Position numbers and translations under genes: made by a program. From Chloroflexota bacterium (GTDB lineage: Bacteria; Chloroflexota; UBA11872; UBA12225), in contig JAUJOR010000006.1 of assembly GCA_030447525.1 (NCBI GenBank), forward strand, positions 193,331 through 257,330: a stretch of DNA of 64,000 bases, written 5' to 3'. This document shows positions 36,285 to 45,894 of this stretch, one piece after another. Position 1 is the stretch's first letter. Every line of letters begins with the position of its first letter. The notes under the pieces were generated by a model. The model worked only from the letters and a program-made list of their open reading frames with translations, was not told the DNA's origin and ran no database searches.

Positions 36285-36704
36285 TTACGTCTTGGCCGTG
36301 GGGGGCTTGGGGCGGCGCTCGGCTGGCTCGGGCGTGACGGGGAACCGCACGGCCTTGATTGACGGCAGGCGGAGCGCAAGGGCCTTGGCGATGCGGTGGG
36401 TGCTGTCCATCACGTACCCCTCGGCCGCGAAGATGATGGGGAAGCGCAAGTCGACGGAGAAGATTCGCCCGGCGTAGCGGGCGACCTCGGCGCGCGTCGG
36501 GCGCACCGGTCCCCACGGCACCTCCAGGTAGCCGAGCACCTCCTCGAGGGGTACGTCCTCCACCGGCAGGTCGCGCGCCTGCTCCCACAGCCGCTCGACG
36601 TGCCACACCAGCTGCTCGCCGCCGCGCTCGGTGATGCAAACGTGGCCGCCGTACCCGCCGTCCGAGACCGTCCCGCCACCGTCTCGGGGCCCGCCGTCGT
36701 TCAC
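36285..36704 (-). CDS. ParB/Srx-fold-like conserved protein, 139 aa
   Basis: Resembles small ParB-like nuclease-fold proteins of unknown role. Conserved parts are LPVEDVPLEEVLGYLEVPWG, then RYAGRIFSVDLRFPIIFAAE and YVMDSTHRIAKALALRL, where the D-x-x-H-R block corresponds to the ParB GxxRxxA region. VWHVERLWEQA at about 33 begins the fold. ATG 36704 starts 13 nt from spaced element E and the stop abuts element D, so the gene fills exactly the space between two copies. No catalytic claim can be made. Confidence 0.65.
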   Translation of the reverse strand: MNDGGPRDGGGTVSDGGYGGHVCITERGGEQLVWHVERLWEQARDLPVEDVPLEEVLGYLEVPWGPVRPTRAEVARYAGRIFSVDLRFPIIFAAEGYVMDSTHRIAKALALRLPSIKAVRFPVTPEPAERRPKPPTAKT

Positions 36705-36716
36705 GCCAAATCTAGA

Positions 36717-36771
36717 TTACCGGAGTCGGCTGGCGGTGGGTAGTTTCTCGCGGACTTCGCGCGAAGCGTGG
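36717..36771 (+). repeat. TTAYCGG-N42-GCGTGG element, copy E
   Basis: TTACCGG, 42 nt, GCGTGG. The following TTA is the stop codon (complement) of the minus-strand gene 36772-37296. The interior contains TCGCG/CGCGA. Confidence 0.65.
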
Positions 36772-37296
36772 TTACGGCGGTGGCTGCGTGAGGAAGTCAA
36801 AGGCGTGCTCGTCGCCCGGCGCGGTGCGCCCGTTCAAGACGCGCCCACTGCGCGTTCCCACCGTGACGTGGGAGGCGCCGCGTCGGATCACCAGGGCGGG
36901 GGTTTCGCACAGCTCGGCGCCGGGCGCGCACAGGGCGTTGGTGATCACGCCGTCCACGTAGGCGTCCGCGGGCAGCTGGACCATCCTGCCCGCGATCTCC
37001 ACCGGCCGCCCCCGCGTTTCCTGCGGGAAGCCGAACACCGTGCCACCGGGCTTCAGCGCGGCCGCGGCGCGCTGGCGGTACTGGGCGTCCGTTTCGGCGG
37101 AGGCCCGCGCCGGCGTCGCCCCCGCGGGCGGGCCGCCCGGCCCCGCGATGCTCGAGGGGGAGACGGCGCTTCCCGGTTCCCGCTGGGCAACCACGACCGC
37201 GTCGCCCATCCCGCTGCTGACGAGCGCTCTCGCCAGGCCCACCAGGCCCACCAGGCCCATCAGGCCCGCCACCACCACGGCGCGCGGCACTCGCAT
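36772..37296 (-). CDS. exported or membrane-anchored protein, 174 aa
   Basis: ATG 37296 follows GGAGGGAG with six-nt spacing. An N-terminal signal or anchor (RVPRAVVVAGLMGLVGLVGL) is coded by a 9-nt tandem repeat. The exported part has a Pro/Ala linker, then FGFPQETRGRPVEIAGRMVQ and a Cys pair (ALCAPGAELCE, about 120-130) that could form a disulfide. GVITNALCAPG suggests a compact beta domain. No family is recognised. Its stop codon touches spaced element E. Confidence 0.65.
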   Translation of the reverse strand: MRVPRAVVVAGLMGLVGLVGLARALVSSGMGDAVVVAQREPGSAVSPSSIAGPGGPPAGATPARASAETDAQYRQRAAAALKPGGTVFGFPQETRGRPVEIAGRMVQLPADAYVDGVITNALCAPGAELCETPALVIRRGASHVTVGTRSGRVLNGRTAPGDEHAFDFLTQPPP

Positions 37297-37542
37297 CGGG
37301 CTCTCCCTCCACGACCAAGCATACGGGGCCGCCGGCGGCGCGCGGCGGTCCTCGCCCCGGCTCCCGCGCGCCAGCGCCGCCGCGACAACGGGGACGGCGG
37401 CGACTACGTCCACGCCGTCTACTACGGCCGCCGGATCGTGAGCGGTGCGTGGAACTGATCGAGCACGCACCGCGGCCTTAGCGCCGCAGATGAGCAGCAC
37501 TTCCCCGACGTGGGCGCGCCCCGCCGCGCGCAATGCCGATCG

Positions 37543-37597
37543 TTATCGGCGCCATCTACGGAGGGCGGCTCGCGAGGTCTCCTGCCGCCATGCGTGG
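37543..37597 (+). repeat. TTAYCGG-N42-GCGTGG element, copy F
   Basis: TTATCGG, 42 nt, GCGTGG followed by TTTT. The interior holds GGCGGC and GCCGCC as a possible stem. It lies 190 nt upstream of the truncated GNAT gene. Confidence 0.65.
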
Positions 37598-37786
37598 TTT
37601 TCACCTCTGGGCCGGCTGCGACCGTGCCCCGCCTGCTGCGCCGTGTGGGCGCGGGGCGTGAACCGGACCCGGGCAGAACGCTGAGGGAGTTTGCGCTGGC
37701 GGCAGGTCCGTGTGGGGAACGTGCCGCGGCGGACTGGAGGTCCCGCCATAGAATGACGCTGCCTGCGTCGAGCGCCAACGACCGCC

Positions 37787-38640
37787 ATGAGCACCACCGT
37801 TGCCACCGGCGGGTTCGCCGTCCGGGACTTCGCCGACTCCGACTACGGCGGGCTCATCGCCCTGCACCGACGCGACGATCCCACCTTCCACTGGGACGCG
37901 GCGGACCTGCGCCGCTTCGACCGGCGATCGGGCGGCCTGGTGCGCCGCGTGGCCGAGGACCGGGTGGCCGAGGGACGCAGGTCCCACCTCATCGGCAGCG
38001 GCATGCTGACGGCGATCGGCCGGGGCGCTCCGCCGCAGCGCTACAAGCTGAACCTCGTCGTGGACCCCGCGCGGCGCCGGCGGGGCGTCGGCGGCGCGCT
38101 CTGCGCCGCCCTCGAATCCGCCGCCCTGGATCGAGGCGCGTCGCACCTGCGCGGCGAGGCCCAGGAGACCAACGCGGCGGCGCTTGCCTTCCTCGCCAAG
38201 CGCGGCTTCGTCGAGCTGAGCCGCAGCTGGGAATCGGTGCTCGACGTGGCGGCGTTCGACCCGGCACGCTTCGCCGGTGCCGAGGGGCGCCTTGCCGCCG
38301 CGGGCATCGCGATCACCACCCTTGCGGACGAGCTCGTGGACGCCGGTAGCGAGCACGCCATCGAGGCCGTCCGCCGCGCTGTCCACGACCTCGAAGTCGT
38401 GTCGGAGCGGGACGAGCCCTCGCCGGACCCCCCAGGGCCCGGCACGGCGTATGAGGCCTATGTCCGGTGCACGCTAGAGGACCCAAACCTGCTGCCGGAC
38501 GGCTTCTTCCTCGCCCGGGATCACACGAAGGACGGCGCGCCATTGGCCGGGCTGAGCTATCTCTTTGCGGCGGAGAAGCAGTCCGGTGTCCTCAAGCAGG
38601 GCTTCACGGGCGTCCTGCCCGAATACACACGCGCCAAGCG
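37787..38640 (+). pseudogene. two-domain GNAT acetyltransferase, 3' end lost
   Basis: The first GNAT domain is complete: YKLNLVVDPARRRRGVGGAL is the acetyl-CoA loop, followed by HLRGEAQETNAAALAFLAKR. The second begins ([35 protein letters not shown]) and stops at 38638, exactly where its own acetyl-CoA loop should follow. From there the DNA is the opposite-strand aldo/keto reductase. About 60 C-terminal residues are missing. The first domain could still be active. Confidence 0.75.
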
Positions 38641-39100
38641 AAGAAGTTCGAGCACCCGATGTACCGCACCTTGCCCTGGCGGACCACGTCGTCGAACGCG
38701 CGCAGCGACTCCTCGATCGGCGTCGCCGGATCCATCCCGTGGCACTGGTACAGGTCGACGTAGTCGGTGCCCAGGCGGCGGAGTGACCCCTCGACGGCCG
38801 CCATGATGTGGGCGCGGGAGAGCCCTTCGTCGTTCGGCCCCGCACCCGTTCGGTCCTGCACCTTGGTGGCGAGCACCACCTGGTGGCGGCGGCCGCGTAC
38901 CGCCTTGCCGATGATCTCTGGCCGCCGGAATACGCGTCGGCGGTGTCGATGAAGGTGACGCCCGCGTCCAGCGCCCGCCGGATGACGGCGAGCGCCTGTT
39001 CCTCGTCGATGCCGAAGGCGTAGCCCCGCCCAAAGTTGCTCCCGCCCAACCCGACGGCCGAGACCTTCAGGCCAGCCCTCCCAAGCTGCCGGTAGCGCAC
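38640..39100 (-). pseudogene. aldo/keto reductase, 3' half lost
   Basis: NADPH-dependent oxidoreductase fragment. GTG 39100 follows [27 protein letters not shown] and [13 protein letters not shown] (catalytic Asp and Tyr) are in frame 1. After an indel near 38930 the sequence continues as [13 protein letters not shown] (catalytic Lys), [26 protein letters not shown] (catalytic His) and [10 protein letters not shown], then ends at the junction with the GNAT gene. Roughly half the barrel is missing. Confidence 0.8.
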
Positions 39101-39216
39101 GGGCAGATCCCTCCTTCTCCCTCTGGATGCGGGCCGGAACGGGTGCCCAGAGGCCGGCTCCCGTGCCCTGGCCAGCGTGGCCATATCTGGCCCAGTGTAC
39201 GGCCGTCTGGGTATGT

Positions 39217-40314
39217 CTACGCGCGGACGAACTCCTCGCAGCCCAGATCCTCGAACGAGAGCATCGCCCGCTCCAAGTTGGCCCACCAGACGAGCGGCGA
39301 GGTTCCGCGCCGCCACTGGAACGCTGGAGTGAACGGGTTGGTCGCAACGAAGAGGCGGTAGTCGTCCCAGCACTCGTTCCACGTGTGGTCGCCCACACCG
39401 TGCTCGAGGAGTCCCGCGTGGTAGCGTCTGAGCAACGGCTGCTCCAGCCGCTGGCGACGCTCCGGGAACCACGCATTGGCAATGGCGTGGGCCAGGTCGC
39501 TTGCGGCGGGCGCTACGCCCCACATCTCCCAGTCGTAGAGAATGGCCGGTCCCTGGGTGCCCGTCCCGTCGCTGCTCGCTTGCGGGTAGAAGAAGTTCCA
39601 CCAGTGCGGGTCGCCATGGACCAGCGTCAGCGGTCGGGCCATCTGGCGGCGGCGCAGCGCGCGCTGGCCAGCCAGCAGCCGGTCGTACACGCGCCGGCGT
39701 GCCGGCGGGAGGCGGTCGCCGAGGAACGCCACGAATGCCTCGGCGGTGCGTTCGGCGCGCTCGGCCGCCGCCTCGATCGTGACGTCGGTCGGACGCTCCC
39801 CCACGTCCCGCCCGAGGCGGGGGTGTTCCCACCAATGTGCGTGCAGCTGCGCCAGGGAATCCACGGCCAGCCCGCACATGGGCTCGGTCGGCGGGAGGTT
39901 GTAGGGTGGCTGCTCGCGGCCCTGCGAGACGTCCTCCAGCAGCAGATGCCACTCCCGCCCACCGGTGCTGCGGCCGATGTCGAAGCAGCGCGGTACGGGA
40001 GGGTTCGGCATCTCGGGCGCGACGCGCTCGTAGAACTGCACTTCCTTCGCGCCGCTGCGTGCCTCCGCATCGGCGCGCGCTAGCTTCAGGACCAGGCCCG
40101 CCGGCGCCAGCGGCGGCGCACCGGGATCGTACTCGAGCGCGAGCCAGTACAAGTCGGCGGTGCCGGTGCGCAGGGTGCGCGTGACCGACCGCCGCACCAC
40201 GCGGGAGTCACCCGCGGCGCCGCTGCGGCGGAGCGCCAGTGTGAGCCACTCGGGGGTCGCCCGCTCCGCGTCCCAAATAGGTCCGCCCACGCCGCTAGTC
40301 CCACTCATGTACAT
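39217..40314 (-). CDS. APH-family phosphotransferase, 365 aa
   Basis: Kinase-like enzyme of the aminoglycoside/choline/acyl-CoA phosphotransferase group with a complete active site. [20 protein letters not shown] carries the Lys and Glu of the N lobe (about 75-94). [15 protein letters not shown] (about 238-252) is the Brenner loop with Asp and Asn. [20 protein letters not shown] (about 265-284) holds the metal-binding Asp. A close functional guess is not possible: such proteins phosphorylate antibiotics, sugars or amino acids. ATG 40314 or 40308 (MSGTSG) start the gene. Confidence 0.85.
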   Translation of the reverse strand: MYMSGTSGVGGPIWDAERATPEWLTLALRRSGAAGDSRVVRRSVTRTLRTGTADLYWLALEYDPGAPPLAPAGLVLKLARADAEARSGAKEVQFYERVAPEMPNPPVPRCFDIGRSTGGREWHLLLEDVSQGREQPPYNLPPTEPMCGLAVDSLAQLHAHWWEHPRLGRDVGERPTDVTIEAAAERAERTAEAFVAFLGDRLPPARRRVYDRLLAGQRALRRRQMARPLTLVHGDPHWWNFFYPQASSDGTGTQGPAILYDWEMWGVAPAASDLAHAIANAWFPERRQRLEQPLLRRYHAGLLEHGVGDHTWNECWDDYRLFVATNPFTPAFQWRRGTSPLVWWANLERAMLSFEDLGCEEFVRA

Positions 40315-40593
40315 GGCCCTTAACGGCGGGGCGCAGCCAGCGACGGTCCGCCTACGACGCCATCATTGCACCGCTCGAGGCCGCTCCGGCCGTCAGCGGC
40401 AGATTGGCGTAGGCGCTCACGGCTGGCGCGGTGGAAGGAATGCACGTCCTGTGAGACGGTGAGCCGGCACGCGTGGAGGTCATTGTCTTAGATCGCCTCC
40501 GCTCAAGGTGAACCGGCACGGCCCCATACCGGGATCACGCGTAGCGCAGCGCGGAAGGCCACGAGGCCGCGTCGGTGCATTCTCGACGCTTAT

Positions 40594-40648
40594 CCACGCA
40601 TGTCGCCTGTGCCCGATCACCTCGGGCGCGACCGGACCACGCCGATAA
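40594..40648 (-). repeat. TTAYCGG-N42-GCGTGG element, copy G (inverted)
   Basis: On the minus strand TTATCGG, 42 nt, GCGTGG followed by ATA. It is head to head with copy H: without the IS630 between them their TTAYCGG ends would be about 20 bp apart in an inverted GAGGCTAGGCTC setting. Confidence 0.65.
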
Positions 40649-40659
40649 CCGGTCGAGGC

Positions 40660-42085
40660 TAGTGGGTCAGTTCTCATGGGTGTGACGGTTTGGGGCGGGG
40701 GCTGGTATCCTGGCGGGCTGTCAGGAGGAGTGGGATGCCCCATCCGCAGAAGGTAGCCCTGCGCCCACTGACCGCCGCCGAGCAGGCGGGCTTGGAGGTG
40801 GTGGCGCGCGCCGGGAGCGAGCGGGCCGATCAGTGGCCCGGGCCAAGGCGCTGCTCGCCGTGGCCGCCGGCGCCTCGTTCGTGGCGGCGGCCCGCGCGCC
40901 GGGCGGCGGTCAGGTGTGGCGGTCGCCCGGCTGGTGGCCCGCTTCAATCGGGAGGGCCTGGCGGGCGCTGGAGCCGCCACGGCGGGGGCCCCCGGTGCGG
41001 TACGACGCCGCGACGCGGGAGCGGATTGTGCGCGAGTTCCGCCGGACGCCGGACCGGGAGCACGACGGGACGGCCACCTGGTCGCTGACGACGCTGCAGC
41101 GGGCGCTGCGCCGCGCCCCGGACGGGCTGCCCGCCGTCAGCACCAAGACGATCCTGACCACCCTGTGGGGGGCCGGGTACACGTGGCAGCAGAGTCGCAC
41201 CTGGTGCCACACCGGCACAGTCGTCCGGCGCCGCAAGGCGGGGCCGGTGACCGTGACCGACCGCGACACCGCCCCAAAAAAGACCTGATCGAGCGCGCCT
41301 ACACGCAGGGGGAGCGCCTGGGCCTGCAGGTGTGGACGCAGGACGAAGCTGGGCCCTACCAGGCCCTCCCGCAGCCAGGTCCCTCCTGGCAGCCCGAAGG
41401 GCAGCCGGTCCGGCACCCCCACGAGTACGTCCGCGGCGGGACGGCCAAACTGCTGACCCTGTTCCGACCGGCCACCGGCGAGGTGCGGGCGCTGCCCGTG
41501 GCGCGGGCGCCTAACGCGGTGTTGCATCCATGGCTCACGCGCGAACTGGAGGCCATCCTGGCCGACCTGCCCGTCCCGCCGGCGCGCCCGATCCCACCGG
41601 TCCCACTGCGACCCGGGTGGTGTGGGAGGCGTGGCAGGCTGGCCTGACCGAACGCTTCACCCTGCCCGACGACCTGCGCCCCTGCGCGTGCTGCTCGTGT
41701 GGGACAACCTGGCTGGCCACCACAGCGCCGCCCTGGTCTGCTGGTTGTGCGCCCACGGCATCCTGCCGTTGTCTACCCCCTTGGGCGGCTCGTGGCTGAA
41801 CATGGCCGAATCCGTCCAGCGCATCCTCGCCCGCCGGGCCCTCGACGGCCAGCACCCGCAGACGGCCACGCAGATCATGGCCTGGCTGGCCGCCACCGTG
41901 CGGGGCTGGAACGCCGCCCCGACGCCGTTCGTCTGGGGCGCCCCCCGCCAACAGCGCCGCTGGCGGGCGCGCCAGCGGCGGCACGCGCTGGGCGGCTCCG
42001 GTGCCGTCACCCATCGCCCCATCCCCCGCCGTGTCCCGGCACCCTCCGCCTACGAACGCGTGTGTGCATGAGAAGTGACCCACTA
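40660..42085 (+). mobile_element. IS630-family insertion sequence between two spaced elements
   Basis: Terminal repeats GTGGGTCAGTTCTCATG (left) and CATGAGAAGTGACCCAC (right) differ at one position and are flanked by duplicated TA (40660-40661, 42084-42085). The target was the CTAG at the centre of an inverted pair of spaced elements. Confidence 0.85.
40735..42071 (+). pseudogene. IS630-family transposase, multiple frameshifts
   Basis: AGGAGG precedes ATG 40735 ([20 protein letters not shown]). Further blocks are [20 protein letters not shown], then [58 protein letters not shown] (first Asp), [17 protein letters not shown] (second Asp) and [19 protein letters not shown] (Glu). They lie in at least three frames with about five changes. 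It ends with ATGAGAAG in the right terminal repeat. Inactive as read, though indel errors could inflate the damage. Confidence 0.8.
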
Positions 42086-42093
42086 GGCTCGGA

Positions 42094-42148
42094 TTACCGG
42101 AAGCACTTCGGCCTCACTCCCACCGCTCTCCTCGTCCTGTATGCGTGG
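42094..42148 (+). repeat. TTAYCGG-N42-GCGTGG element, copy H
   Basis: TTACCGG, 42 nt, GCGTGG followed by CTACG. It is paired head to head with copy G across the IS630 element. Confidence 0.65.
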
Positions 42149-42279
42149 CTACGCGCGCCGCTGTCGGCGCAGCCGAGTCTGTCGCCGGCCGGATGGCGCG
42201 GGCGCATGGGCGCTGCGCCTAGTCTGGAAACGTGTCTGTCCTGCCGCTCGTGTCTGGCCCGCACGTCATCGCGGAGATA

Positions 42280-42590
42280 GCAGATCCGCCGGCGGGCGCA
42301 GACGCGCTACGCCGCCCTAACCGGGATTTGCGGAGTCAGCCTGCTCACCGCCGTCGCGCTCGCGGGCATCCTGTGACCGGGTCGGCGCTTCCGGTCCGAC
42401 GCGCAGCTCGCCGCCTTCGCGGGCGTGGCGCCCCTGGAGGAGGCGTCCGCCGGCCGCGTGCGCCACCGCTTCAACCGGGGCGGCAACCGACAACTCAACG
42501 CCATCCTGCACCGGGTCCCGGTGGTCCAGGCGCGGTGCTCACCGGCGGCGCGGACGTACCTCGCGCGGGTGGTCACCTGCCCGCAGGAGC
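42280..42590 (+). pseudogene. IS110-family transposase, C-terminal fragment
   Basis: The transposase_20 domain of IS110 elements: TGICGVSLLTAVALAGI, FRSDAQLAAFAGVAPLEEAS, RHRFNRGGNRQLNAILHRV and ARTYLARVV. A stop follows AGIL and the frame then continues. The N-terminal RuvC-like DEDD domain is absent, and the end is fused to RHS sequence. Confidence 0.75.
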
Positions 42591-42599
42591 ACCCCAGCC

Positions 42600-43390
42600 G
42601 CTCGTGGTGCGATCCAGCCGTTCGACCCGAGCCGCTCGCCGGCGCGGGAGCTGACCACCAAGATCGAGTACGACGCCGCCGGCAACCGGGTGCGGCAGGT
42701 GAGCCCGCGCGCGTGGGACACCCAGCCCAACCTGGCCGCCTATGCCGGCAAGCCGTTCGTCACCGAGTACGTCCACGACGAGGTCAACCAGATCACGCGG
42801 GTGGACCTCCCCGCGAGCGCGGACGAGCTTTCCGCCGGCACGCGCCAGTACGTGCACAACGCGTACGACAAGAACGGGCGCCTGGAGTGGACCTCCCAGC
42901 CGGTGACGGCGAGGGCGGCGGTGGACGTGGCGGACGCGCAGAAGACGAAGATGACCTTCTTCGATCCCGGCTGGGTGCGCACCACCCAGGAGGGGACGAA
43001 CGCGAAGGTGCACTTCGAGTACAGCCCCGAGGGCTGGCAGACGGCGCGCACGCCCGAGAAGGACGGCGCGCAGGACGCGGAGCGCAGGCTCACGTGGACG
43101 CACACCGCCACGGGCCAGATCAAGGAGGCGACCGACCAGAAGGGGCAGAAGGCCACCTACGAGTACGACCTGCACGACAAGCTCAAGAAGGCCCGCCACG
43201 GCCAGGGCCTGACCGACCCCAACCTCAAGGCGATGGAGGTGGAGGTCACCTACACGGCGCTGGACCAGCTCAAGAAGGCGCGCCAGAAGAAGGAGGACGC
43301 CGCCACCTGGACGGCCACGAAGTTCGCCTATGACCTGGGCGGCAACGTGACCGAGCGCACGGACGACGTCTCCGAGAACGCCGACCTCGC
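42600..43390 (+). pseudogene. RHS/YD-repeat protein, internal fragment
   Basis: About 260 codons of YD-repeat beta-cage sequence: KIEYDAAGNRVRQVSPRAWD, YVHDEVNQITRVDLP, YDKNGRLEWTSQPV, FEYSPEGWQTART and YEYDLHDKLKKARHG. RHS proteins are large polymorphic toxins or surface shells, usually over 1000 residues. Neither the N-terminal export part nor the toxin tip is present. Both ends are joined to unrelated debris (IS110, ribbon-helix fragment). A non-functional remnant. Confidence 0.75.
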
Positions 43391-43451
43391 TCCTTTCCAC
43401 TCTTCAGCGGTTCAGGTCCTGCGCAGAGGGGTCGCTTCGGCGGCCCCTTGT

Positions 43452-43597
43452 TCATTTCTGCTGCTCGGTGCCGCCCTCGCGCACGATGAGCGCCGCGTCC
43501 GGCCGGTCCTGCAGCTGCATGGCGAACAGGCCGAGGCGGGTGAACCGCCGCAGCAGTTCCACCACGCTTGTGTTCTGGCGCTCCGCCAGCCGCTACC
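43452..43597 (-). pseudogene. orphan copy of the ribbon-helix-helix-like C-terminus of the 31292 gene
   Basis: Reads RLAERQNTSVVELLRRFTRL then GLFAMQLQDRPDAALIVREG and ends GTEQQK-stop. It matches the last ~48 residues of the zinc-ribbon Clp-N protein almost residue for residue. Upstream homology stops abruptly at 43597. Confidence 0.7.
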
Positions 43598-43782
43598 CCG
43601 GCGCAGTAGCGCCTGGTCGCACGGCCGTAGCGTACCCGCCACCTCACGCCTGTCAACGGTTGGCCCTTCGCGCATGAACGGCTCCCTTTGGAGCCGCCGT
43701 TGACAGCCGCAAGGACTCCGTCGGGGAAAGTGCTCCGGACGACCAGGCGCCCGGCCCGGTCGTCGGAAGGGAGGTGGAGTGG

Positions 43783-43986
43783 ATGGAAGACAATGACGTA
43801 ACCATCATCCTCACACCCGAGGAGTACCACCTGGTGTGGCGGCGCCTCATCAGCGACCTTGAGAGCGCAGCGGACGCGTACGCCTGGGAGGACTTTGCTG
43901 AGATCGCCAGTCTGCTGGAGAAGCTGATGCGGTCCAAGGAGGAGATGCTGCTGCGACATGCTGCACGGGCGCGGAAGAATGCTTGA
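43783..43986 (+). CDS. small hypothetical protein, 67 aa
   Basis: ATG 43783 follows GAAGGGAGG; GTG 43774 is also possible. The protein is helical: TIILTPEEYHLVWRRLISDL then SLLEKLMRSKEEMLLRHAAR. An acidic N-terminal half and basic C-terminal helix suggest a small binding or regulatory protein. A strong hairpin follows the stop by 10 nt. No family recognised. Confidence 0.6.
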   Translation: MEDNDVTIILTPEEYHLVWRRLISDLESAADAYAWEDFAEIASLLEKLMRSKEEMLLRHAARARKNA

Positions 43987-43996
43987 GGACTGATCG

Positions 43997-44018
43997 TGCT
44001 GGGGAGGGATCCCCAGCA
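43997..44018 (+). terminator. hairpin after the 67-aa gene
   Basis: TGCTGGGG and CCCCAGCA form an 8-bp stem with a 6-nt loop, 10 nt past the stop. There is no U-tract, so it is a GC-rich terminator or 3' stabiliser. Confidence 0.6.
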
Positions 44019-44146
44019 TCAGTGAGTCTCAAGGAACGACGTGGTGCTCGTGCCTCGTGCACCTGTGGGGCGTGTGCTCAGAGGAGTTCTGAGAGGTCAG
44101 CGCCGTCACCTTCGAGTCCACGGCCCTCGGCGACGGACTCCGGGAG

Positions 44147-44506
44147 TTGGTCGATGCGGTGATCGCGCTCCTGCGGGGCGCTGACCGTGCCACCATCCGG
44201 TGGCAGGACGAGCCGGGTGAGACGCGCTGGGTGCTGGAGCGCGCCGGGGACGAGCTCGTCGTGACCGTTCACCGCTTCGCCGCCACGTACAGCCACCATG
44301 ACGACGCCGAGGGGGAGCGCGTGTTCGCCGCCCGGGGGCGCCTGGCCGGCTTCGCGGGCCAGGTCAAGAGCCAGCTGGACGCGGTGCTGGCGGCGCACGG
44401 GGCCGCGGGGTATCGGACGCGCACCGGGCGAGAGTTCCCGGGCGGCGCCTACGAGCGCCTCGCGGCCCTCATCCGGACGCGGAAGGCGGGGCGAGACGCA
44501 CCATAA
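44147..44506 (+). CDS. hypothetical protein, ~119 aa
   Basis: Unrecognised. The sequence looks coding, with alternating strands and helices: ATIRWQDEPGETRWVLERAG, DELVVTVHRFAATYSHHDDA, then a C-terminal helix FAGQVKSQLDAVLAAHG. The start is uncertain: TTG 44147 is used, and the frame stays coding-like up to about 44106 without ATG or GTG. Possibly the partner of the 67-aa gene, 160 nt upstream, although a hairpin separates them. Confidence 0.5.
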   Translation: MVDAVIALLRGADRATIRWQDEPGETRWVLERAGDELVVTVHRFAATYSHHDDAEGERVFAARGRLAGFAGQVKSQLDAVLAAHGAAGYRTRTGREFPGGAYERLAALIRTRKAGRDAP

Positions 44507-44583
44507 CGCGACATGGCGCACGTCGCTGAGGACGGCCAGCCCGGAAGGCGGCGGAGCACGAAGAGCGCCCGCGGCTGACCACA

Positions 44584-45894
44584 AGTGGAATTGCCCCGTT
44601 TGGATGGACACGTTCTCGTTCGGCAGCATTCGACACGTTCGTTCCGCAACGTTACGCCACGGCGCGGCCGGCGTGGGCTGATGGGCGCTTCGTAGGCGGG
44701 GCTGAGATAGCCGAGCGTCGAGTGCCGGCGCTGGCGGTTGTAGAAGCCTTCGACGTAGTCGAAGATGGCACTGCGGGCCGCCGCTCGCGTGGGCCACGCC
44801 TGGCGGTCGACGAGGCTCGCCTTTGAGGGTGGCGAAGAAGCGCTCCGCCACGGCGTTATCCCAGCAGTTCGCCACTCGGCTCATGGAGGGCACGAGCCCG
44901 GCCGCTTGCAGGCAGCGCCCGAAGGCGAGCGAGGTGTACTGGCAGCCGCGGTCCGAGTGGTGGATCAGCCCGGCCGCCGGCCGGCGGGTCGCCAGGGCCA
45001 TGGTGAGCGCGTCGAGCACCAACTCGGTGCGCAGATGGTCGGCCATGGCCCACCCGACGACGCGCCGGCTGAAGGCATCGAGCACCGTGGCCAGATAAAG
45101 CCACCCCTCTCCGGTCGGGATGGAGGTGATGTCCGCCAGCCACAGCTGGTCGGGCGCCAGCGGATTGAAGTGCCGCTGGACCAGGTTGGGAGCGGGCGAG
45201 GCGCCGGATCGGCGATCGTCGTGCGGGGCCGGCGCCGACGCCGGTGACAGCCGGCCAGGCTGGCCTGGCGCATCAGCCGCGCCACCCGCTTGCGCCCACA
45301 GCGCCGCCCCGCGGCCTGCAGGTCGGCATGGAGGCGGGGACTACCATAGGTGCCCCGGCTCGCGTGGTGGAGCCTGGTAAATCAGGCGCGTCAGCTCGGC
45401 ATCGATCTGGGCGCGCGCCGAGGGTGGGCGGTCCCGCCAGGCGTAGAAGCCGGCCCGGGACACGCCCAGGACGCGGCACGAGAGCGCCACCGGGTGGTCG
45501 GCCACCACCGCAGCGATGAACCGGAAGCAGTTCACCGGGTCGCGCTCTCCGCGCTCGCCGCCTTGCGCAAGATCTCCCGCTCCTCCTTTAAGATGCGGTT
45601 CTCTCGCGCGCAGCCGGGCTAGCTCGGTGCGCTCCTCCGTCGTCAACCCATCGCGCGCCCTCCATCTATAGCCATCTGTTTGACCCAACCGCGCAGCGTC
45701 TCGTGGTGCACCCCCAGGTCCTTGGCTACCTGGCTCAGCGACCGCCCGTTGGCGTGCACCAGCTGCACGGCCTCGGCACGGAATGCTGGCGGGTACGGCG
45801 CTCTCGTTCTTGCTCCCATCAGTCTGGACTCCCTTCTTTCGGGGCCGCTTACTCCCTAGTGTGAGGGTGTCCACCAACGCGGGGCAATACCAAT
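44584..45894 (-). mobile_element. IS3-family element disrupting a luciferase-like gene
   Basis: Imperfect terminal repeats: TGGAATTGCCCCGTTTGGAT near the left end against TGGTATTGCCCCGCGTTGGT read inward from the right end. Inside is an IS3-type orfA/orfB. The right end joins directly to coding sequence of a flavin-dependent oxidoreductase. Confidence 0.75.
44640..45819 (-). pseudogene. IS3-family transposase (OrfA/OrfB), frameshifted
   Basis: OrfA from ATG 45819 has the expected helix-turn-helix (PPAFRAEAVQLVHANGRSLS, LGVHHETLRGWV). OrfB carries HPVALSCRVLGVSRAGFYAW, LWLADITSIPTGEGWLYLAT (first Asp), LIHHSDRGCQYTSLAFGRCL (second Asp) and NCWDNAVAERFFATLK (Glu), then RRQRRHSTLGYLSPA. Several frame changes separate the blocks beyond the single programmed shift usual in IS3. 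Probably inactive. Confidence 0.8.

Noticed and set aside
36229..36771. True integron attC sites
   Set aside because: The arms lack RYYYAAC/GTTRRRY and no integron integrase is visible.
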